Of a DNA stretch of 64,000 nucleotides, positions 59,289 through 64,000 are shown piece after piece. The DNA is from JAVVHH01 sp965199665. GTDB taxonomy: Bacteria > Pseudomonadota > Alphaproteobacteria > Acetobacterales > Acetobacteraceae. The stretch's first letter is position 1. Every line of letters begins with the position of its first letter. The position numbers and the translations under genes were made by a program. The DNA lies in contig OZ241208.1 in NCBI GenBank assembly GCA_965199665.1, positions 2,046,001 to 2,110,000 on the forward strand. The letters are read 5' to 3'. A model generated the notes under the pieces. The model saw nothing but the letters and a program-made list of their open reading frames with translations. It ran no database searches and was not told the origin of the DNA.

Positions 59289-60085
59289 CGGCTGTTCTCC
59301 CCTCGTTGCAGCGCCGACGCTCGATGCTGACGGATCAGCCCATAGTCCGAGAAGCTCACGGCCGTCGCACCCAAATTCGCGCCGGGGACGACCGTGACGA
59401 GGCGCAACCGCTTCGAATCTTCGAGTTTATCCGCCTCCAGCCAGACCAATCGGTCCACTTCCGCCAGCGACTCGGTTTGAGCCGACACCTCGACGTGCAA
59501 GGCGTCCGTGGTCGGATCGACCGACCCGAAGCTGCCGAGCCGGCCAGCCCAAAGCGAGCAAACGTCGTAAAGGTCGTAGCAAATAACCCGCCCCCCCACC
59601 GGCTCGATAATTGTGCGCGATGGATACCAATGGTGGTGGACGCTGCCGTCTCCCTTGATCACGCAATCGAACGCTTTGCCGAGTTGGGCCATCGCGGTCG
59701 GGCTGGGCTGAGAAACCGTCGCGACAACGAACGCTTTCTGCAGCCAGCCCGCCCGTCCCAGCGTGCAGGCCGCACCCACGTCGGACTGGCTCGGCTGGTT
59801 CGGAAGCGCGACACACAAGACTTGAGGTTCGCCCGCGGGCTCGAGCAGGTGGTCGATGTGCGAGGGACCCTGCGCCGCGTGCCGCAGGTGTGAGAACCAC
59901 GAGGACGCTGCCATCTCGGCAATGATCCAGCCCCCTTCGGCGCCGATCCCGACGGCAAGGCAGTCGAGCGCAAACTTTGCCGGTCCTGGAACGACGATGG
60001 AGAGCCGGCCTTGGGGGCGATCGTCAACCTTGAGGGCCCGTTCGTCGACGGACCGATATCTCAATGCCGTGACCGCCACCGGCAA
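59285..60085 (-). CDS. Unrecognised protein, 266 aa, faint FtsZ/tubulin-like pattern
   Basis: First gene of a two-gene unit, whose start (TTG 60085, GTG 60079 or TTG 60064) lies 5 bp or so after the dehydrogenase stop, which suggests read-through. Sequence: FALDCLAVGIGAEGGWIIAEMAASSW (about 38-63), then a strand-helix-strand (PQVLCVALPNQ, AACTLGRAGWLQKAFVVATVSQP, LGKAFDCVIKGDG), ending RLRLVTVVPGANLGATAVSF. The order resembles FtsZ/tubulin GTPases, but the G-box (GGGTGTG) is missing. No signal or membrane helix. Function unknown; GC is lower than in the flanks. Confidence 0.5.
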   Translation of the reverse strand: MPVAVTALRYRSVDERALKVDDRPQGRLSIVVPGPAKFALDCLAVGIGAEGGWIIAEMAASSWFSHLRHAAQGPSHIDHLLEPAGEPQVLCVALPNQPSQSDVGAACTLGRAGWLQKAFVVATVSQPSPTAMAQLGKAFDCVIKGDGSVHHHWYPSRTIIEPVGGRVICYDLYDVCSLWAGRLGSFGSVDPTTDALHVEVSAQTESLAEVDRLVWLEADKLEDSKRLRLVTVVPGANLGATAVSFSDYGLIRQHRASALQRGENSR

Positions 60086-60089
60086 CGGC

Positions 60090-61052
60090 TTAGCGGACGA
60101 GATTGGCAGGCGTGTCCCCGTCGAGAACCGCCGTGATGCCGTCGAGAACGAGGTTGCCCATGGCGTCGCGGGTTTCGGTGGTGGCGCTGCCGAGATGGGG
60201 GAGCAGGACGACGTTCTGCAGCTCGAGGTAGCCGGGGTTGAGGCGGGGTTCGTCGTTGTAGACGTCGAGGCCGGCGGCGGCGACGTGGCCGGAACGGAGC
60301 GCGGCGATCAGGGCGGCGTCGTCGATCAGGGTGCCGCGGGCGGCGTTGGCGACGACGGCGCCCTGGGGCAGCTTGGCGATACGGGCGGCGTCGAGCCAGT
60401 GCTTGGTGCCCTCCCCGCCCGGGGCGTGCAGCGACAGCACGTCGCACTGGGCAAGGAAGCCGTCATCGTCGTCGTGGAAGGTTGCCCCGTGCTCGAGCTC
60501 GGGCGGCAGGCGTTGCTGGTCGCGGTAGTGGACGACCATGCCGAAGCCGGCGGCCATGCGGGCGAGCTCGCGGCCGATGCGGCCCATGCCGAAGATGCCG
60601 AGTCGGCGGCTGGAGACGAGCGTGCCCATCAGCTGCGTCGGCGCCCAGCCATCCCAGGCGCGGGCACGGATCAGGCGCTCGCCCTCTCCGGCGCGGCGCG
60701 CGGCGGCCAGGATGAGCAGCATGGCGCATTCCGCGGTGGCGACGCTGAGCACGTCGGGCGTGTTGACCAGGGGGATGCCGCGGGCGCGCAAGGCGGGCAT
60801 GTCGATGTGGTCGAAGCCGACGCTGAAGGTGCCGACGACCTTCACGCTGTTCGGCAGCTTGGCGATCGTGTCGGCGTCCAGCTTCTCGGCGGGGCAGCAC
60901 AGGATGGCGGCGGCGCCGTCGGCCCGGGCGAGGATGTCGGCCCCGGTGACGCGCGCGTCGTCCGGGCTGAGACGGGCGTCGAACTCGGCGGCGGCGCGAG
61001 CTTCGATGGCCGGGGGCAAGCGCCGGGTCACGAGCAGCGTGGGTTTCGGCAT
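60090..61052 (-). CDS. D-2-hydroxyacid dehydrogenase (glyoxylate/hydroxypyruvate reductase type)
   Basis: 320 residues: KLPNSVKVVGTFSVGFDHIDMPALRARGIPLVNTPDVLS, Rossmann LGIFGMGRIGRELARMA, catalytic Arg in NAARGTLIDDAAL, Glu in DVYNDEP and His in LLPHLGSAT. Full D-2-HADH layout; closest in pattern to GyaR/GhrB. ATG 61052; the longer frame is rejected. Divergent from hyuA, with about 90 bp between, and followed by the two-gene cassette. Confidence 0.92.
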   Translation of the reverse strand: MPKPTLLVTRRLPPAIEARAAAEFDARLSPDDARVTGADILARADGAAAILCCPAEKLDADTIAKLPNSVKVVGTFSVGFDHIDMPALRARGIPLVNTPDVLSVATAECAMLLILAAARRAGEGERLIRARAWDGWAPTQLMGTLVSSRRLGIFGMGRIGRELARMAAGFGMVVHYRDQQRLPPELEHGATFHDDDDGFLAQCDVLSLHAPGGEGTKHWLDAARIAKLPQGAVVANAARGTLIDDAALIAALRSGHVAAAGLDVYNDEPRLNPGYLELQNVVLLPHLGSATTETRDAMGNLVLDGITAVLDGDTPANLVR

Positions 61053-61143
61053 GGCGGCGTCTCCTGGAGCGTTCTTGTCGGGCGGGTTGGCGGGGATCAT
61101 GGCCGGGGTTGCCCAGCGGCGGAAGGGTCGGCAGGTTGACGCC

Positions 61144-63213
61144 ATGCAACATGCGCGTCTGGCCGTCGACATCGGCGGCACCTTCACCGATCTGGCGCTG
61201 GAGCATGGCGAACGCCGGGTCACGGCCAAGGTGCTGACCACGCCCTCGCAGCCGGAGCGCGGCGTGCTGGACGGGGTGGCGGCGATCATGGCGCAGGCCG
61301 GGCTGACGGCGGCCGATATCGGCATCCTGGTGCACGGCACGACACTGGCGACCAACGCGTTGATCGAGCGCAAGGGTGCGGTGACGGCGCTGGTGACCAC
61401 GCAGGGCTTCCGCGATGTGCTCGCGCTCGGCAATGAGAGCCGATACGACCAGTATGACCTCAACATCGTGCTGCCGGAGCCGCTGGTGCCGCGCTATCTG
61501 CGGCTGCCGGTGCCGGAGCGGCTGGACAACGAAGGCAACGTGTTGCTGCCGCTCGACGAGGCGGCGGTGGCCGGTCTGGTGCCGGTCCTGCAGCGGGAGG
61601 GCGTGCAGAGCGTCGCGGTCGGGTTCCTGCACAGCTTCGTCAACCCGAGCCATGAGCGGCGGGTGCGGGCGTTGCTGGCCGAGGCGCTGCCGGACCTGCC
61701 GATCTCGCTGTCGTCCGAAGTGTCGCCGGAGATGCGGGAATGGGAGCGGTTCAGCACCACGGCGGCGAACGCCTACGTGCAGCCGCTGATCGCGGGGTAC
61801 CTGCGGCGGTTGGAGGCGGGGCTGGCGGCGATGGGGCTGACGGCGCCGGTGTTCCTGATGCTGTCGGGCGGCGGGCTGACGACGATCGAGACGGCGTGCC
61901 GGTTCCCGATCCGGTTGGTGGAAAGCGGGCCGGCGGGCGGCGCGATCTTCGCCGCCGACATCGCGCGGCAATGCGGGCTGGACCGGGTGTTGAGCTTCGA
62001 CATGGGCGGCACGACAGCGAAGGTGTGCCTGATCGAGGATTACCAGCCGCAGACGTCGCGCACGTTCGAGGTGGCGCGGGTCGGGCGGTTCAAGAAGGGG
62101 TCGGGGCTGCCGCTGCGCATCCCGGTGATCGAGATGGTGGAGATCGGCGCGGGCGGCGGCAGCGTGGCCGGGATCGACGCGCTGGGGCGGATCGGCGTGG
62201 GGCCGGAGAGTGCCGGCGCGGATCCGGGGCCGGCCTGCTACGGGCGCGGCGGAGCGGCGCCCACGGTGACGGACGCGAACCTGCTGCTCGGCCGCTACGA
62301 CCCGGCGCGGTTCGCAGGCGGGGCGATGCGGCTCGACGTGGCGGCGGCGGAGGGGGCGATGGCGGCGCGGATCGGCGCACCGCTCGGGCTCGAGCCGGCG
62401 ATGGCCGGGCTGGGCGTGGTCGAGATGGTGGACGAGAACATGGCCAACGCCGCGCGGGTTCACGCGGTGGAGAGCGGCAAGTCGTATGGCGGGCGGACGC
62501 TGATCGCCTTCGGAGGCGGCGGGCCGGTGCACGGCTACCGGGTTGCGGAGAAGGTGGGAATCGACCGCGTGCTGGTGCCAATCGGGGCGGGGGTGGGCAG
62601 CGCGATCGGGTTCCTGCGCGCGCCGATCGGCTACGAGGTGGTGCGCAGCCTGTATGGGCGGCTCGGCTCCTTCGACGTCGCGGCGGTCAATCGATTGCTC
62701 GACGAGATGGCGGCAGAGGCGGAGCAGGTGGTGGCGGGCGGCAGCTTCGGCGCGGCGACCCGGCAGACGCGGCTGGCGTTCATGCGCTACGTCGGCCAGG
62801 GGCACGAGATCCCGGTGACGCTGCCGGCGGGCGCGCTGGGCGCGGCGGAGGTGGCGGCGCTGCGCCAGAGCTTCGATGCGGCGTATGCCCGGTTCTACGA
62901 CCGGCCGGTGCCGGGGTCGGACGTCGAGGTGATGAGCTATGCCGTGACGGTGACGACGGCGACGGAGGCGGGCCCGGCGGGGCGGCCACCGGTGGCAGCG
63001 GGCGGATTAGCGGGCCGGCAAGCGGTGCGCGACACGGCAACGGGCACGGTGGCCGACTGGGCCTCGATCGAACGCCGAACGCTGGGGGCGGGCGACCGGG
63101 TGGCGGGCCCGGCCATCGTGACGGAAGCGGAGACCAGCACGTTGATCGGCCCGGGCTGGACCGGGTTCGTGGACGAGCGGGGGTATCTCGACCTGCGGCG
63201 GAGCGCAGCATGA
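61144..63213 (+). CDS. hyuA: Hydantoinase/oxoprolinase family, subunit A (HyuA)
   Basis: 689-residue ATP-dependent ring-opening or carboxylating enzyme family (N-methylhydantoinase A, 5-oxoprolinase, acetophenone carboxylase). LAVDIGGTFTDLAL phosphate-binding motif at the N-terminus, HGTTLATNALIERKGA, ESGPAGGAIFAADI, and SFDMGGTTAKVCLIE. ATG 61144; stop overlaps hyuB by 4 bp (ATGA). Pairs with the B subunit downstream. Without neighbours such as a transporter, the substrate cannot be named. Confidence 0.9.
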   Translation: MQHARLAVDIGGTFTDLALEHGERRVTAKVLTTPSQPERGVLDGVAAIMAQAGLTAADIGILVHGTTLATNALIERKGAVTALVTTQGFRDVLALGNESRYDQYDLNIVLPEPLVPRYLRLPVPERLDNEGNVLLPLDEAAVAGLVPVLQREGVQSVAVGFLHSFVNPSHERRVRALLAEALPDLPISLSSEVSPEMREWERFSTTAANAYVQPLIAGYLRRLEAGLAAMGLTAPVFLMLSGGGLTTIETACRFPIRLVESGPAGGAIFAADIARQCGLDRVLSFDMGGTTAKVCLIEDYQPQTSRTFEVARVGRFKKGSGLPLRIPVIEMVEIGAGGGSVAGIDALGRIGVGPESAGADPGPACYGRGGAAPTVTDANLLLGRYDPARFAGGAMRLDVAAAEGAMAARIGAPLGLEPAMAGLGVVEMVDENMANAARVHAVESGKSYGGRTLIAFGGGGPVHGYRVAEKVGIDRVLVPIGAGVGSAIGFLRAPIGYEVVRSLYGRLGSFDVAAVNRLLDEMAAEAEQVVAGGSFGAATRQTRLAFMRYVGQGHEIPVTLPAGALGAAEVAALRQSFDAAYARFYDRPVPGSDVEVMSYAVTVTTATEAGPAGRPPVAAGGLAGRQAVRDTATGTVADWASIERRTLGAGDRVAGPAIVTEAETSTLIGPGWTGFVDERGYLDLRRSAA

Positions 63214-64000
63214 GCGCGCTGGACGACATCCAACGGCAGGTCATGTGGAACCGGCTGATCGCCGTGGTGGAAGAGCAGGCGCAGACCATGATCCGCACCG
63301 CGTTCAGCACGACGGTGCGGGAAGCGGGGGATCTGTCGGCGGGCATCTTCGACCTGCAGGGGCGAATGTTGGCGCAGGCGGTGACGGGAACGCCGGGTCA
63401 CGTCAACTCGATGATGGAGAGCGTGGGGCATTTTCTGCGCAAGTTCCCGGCCGAAACGCTGCGGGACGGGGATCACCTGATCACCAACGACCCGTGGCTG
63501 GGAACGGGGCACCTGCACGACCTGACGGTGGTCACGCCGGCATTTCATCGGGGCAGATTGGTCGCGCTGTTCGCCAATACGGCGCATGTGATCGACGTGG
63601 GCGGGCTGGGGATGGGGCCGGAGGGACGGTCGGTCTTCGAGGAAGGGTTGTTCATCCCGATCGTGAAATGCTTCGAGGCGGGGCAGCCGAACGAGACCTT
63701 CTTCGAGTTCCTGCGTGCCGGAACGCGGCTGCCGATCGAACTAGAAGGCGACGTCTACTCGCTGTGTGCCTGCAACGAGGCGGGCGCCCGGCGGCTGGTG
63801 GGCATGCTGGAAGAGTTCCGGCTGGACGGGATCGACGCACTCGCGACGTATATTTTCGAGAGCAGCCATCGAGCGACGATGGCGCAGATCGCGGCGCTGC
63901 CGCCGGGTCGGTTCTCGGCGGAGATCTGGTCGGATGGCTACGAGTCGCCGGTTCGGCTGGCTGCGGCGATGACGATCGCGGCGGACGGGATCACGGTCGA
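63210..64000 (+). CDS. hyuB: Hydantoinase B/oxoprolinase family subunit (HyuB), 3' end outside window
   Basis: 263 visible codons. MSALDDIQRQVMWNRLIAVVEEQAQTMIRTAFSTTVREAGDLSAGIFD, GHVNSM, LITNDPWLGTGHLHDLTVVTP and GLGMGPEGRSVFEEGLFIPIVK are the standard HyuB landmarks. Coupled to hyuA (ATGA) and cut by the right window edge. Partner of the A subunit in the heteromeric enzyme. Confidence 0.93.
   Translation, partial: MSALDDIQRQVMWNRLIAVVEEQAQTMIRTAFSTTVREAGDLSAGIFDLQGRMLAQAVTGTPGHVNSMMESVGHFLRKFPAETLRDGDHLITNDPWLGTGHLHDLTVVTPAFHRGRLVALFANTAHVIDVGGLGMGPEGRSVFEEGLFIPIVKCFEAGQPNETFFEFLRAGTRLPIELEGDVYSLCACNEAGARRLVGMLEEFRLDGIDALATYIFESSHRATMAQIAALPPGRFSAEIWSDGYESPVRLAAAMTIAADGITV

Noticed and set aside
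58671..60085. Naming the pair as a known anti-phage system
   Set aside because: The GIY-YIG and FtsZ-like assignments rest on short patterns; no named defence family can be supported by reading alone.
1..64000. CRISPR array, transposase, integrase, prophage or toxin-antitoxin module
   Set aside because: I looked for direct repeats with spacers and for DDE, recombinase or phage structural motifs in the translated products and found none.

Overview
The window is high-GC (about two thirds G+C or more by eye), densely packed chromosomal DNA of an alphaproteobacterium, most likely Rhodospirillales/Acetobacteraceae. The grounds are the dapF-mtaB-ftsY operon, the hfq-hflX pair, a GapR-family (DUF2312) protein, the tkt-gap-pgk cluster, a fasciclin/ECF sigma/anti-sigma module, and heavy use of GTG/TTG starts with 1-4 bp stop/start overlaps. 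No insertion sequence, prophage, CRISPR array or rRNA operon is visible. The lineage call is inference from gene content.

Layout. 1-6.9 kb: isovaleryl-CoA dehydrogenase (cut by the left edge) divergent from an acyl-CoA ligase, a Nudix hydrolase, two small proteins, then minus-strand dapF-mtaB-ftsY. 6.9-11.5 kb: a secreted beta-helix protein divergent from a lone NMT1/SsuA-type binding protein, then fasciclin, ECF sigma and RskA-like anti-sigma. 11.6-15.9 kb: rpmI-rplT-pheS-pheT. 16-17.8 kb: a Cys-containing secreted peptide and a coupled Tat-type ferritin-like/PEP-CTERM pair. 18-25.4 kb: a DppA-type binding protein, tRNA(CAU), SCO1/SenC and a branched-chain amino acid ABC operon in which LivM and LivG are fused. 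25.4-33.2 kb: a two-helix membrane protein, DUF2945, aroE, GNAT, ettA, ppa, tRNA-Asn, tRNA-Leu, a frameshifted DUF1348 gene, gapR, then hfq-hflX-inositol phosphatase. 33.3-42.2 kb: M20 deacylase, mutL, a GATase-pseudouridine synthase-rsmD run, tadA, a LysR remnant, purD, xseA. 42.2-49.2 kb: hypothetical protein, aminotransferase, GGT-like lipoprotein, DsbA/ScsC-like protein, lipoprotein, M20 carbamoylase-type hydrolase, acyltransferase-3. 49.3-56.9 kb: tkt-gap-pgk, TspO, small proteins, RidA, CHAP protein. 57-64 kb: a second acyl-CoA ligase, a lower-GC two-gene cassette, a D-2-hydroxyacid dehydrogenase and hyuA-hyuB (cut by the right edge).

Most genes are core housekeeping: translation, peptidoglycan/lysine precursors, DNA repair, central carbon, purine synthesis. 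The parts most worth a second look are (i) the coupled pair at 58.7-60.1 kb, a GIY-YIG-like protein plus an unrecognised protein with a faint FtsZ/tubulin-like pattern, in DNA of lower GC; (ii) two leaders, before the acyl-CoA ligase at 57 kb and before fasciclin at 9.6 kb, where a perfect inverted repeat contains the ribosome binding site; (iii) a small family of palindromic elements, one of which supplies the ribosome binding site of pheS; and (iv) the overlapping ferritin-like/PEP-CTERM pair.
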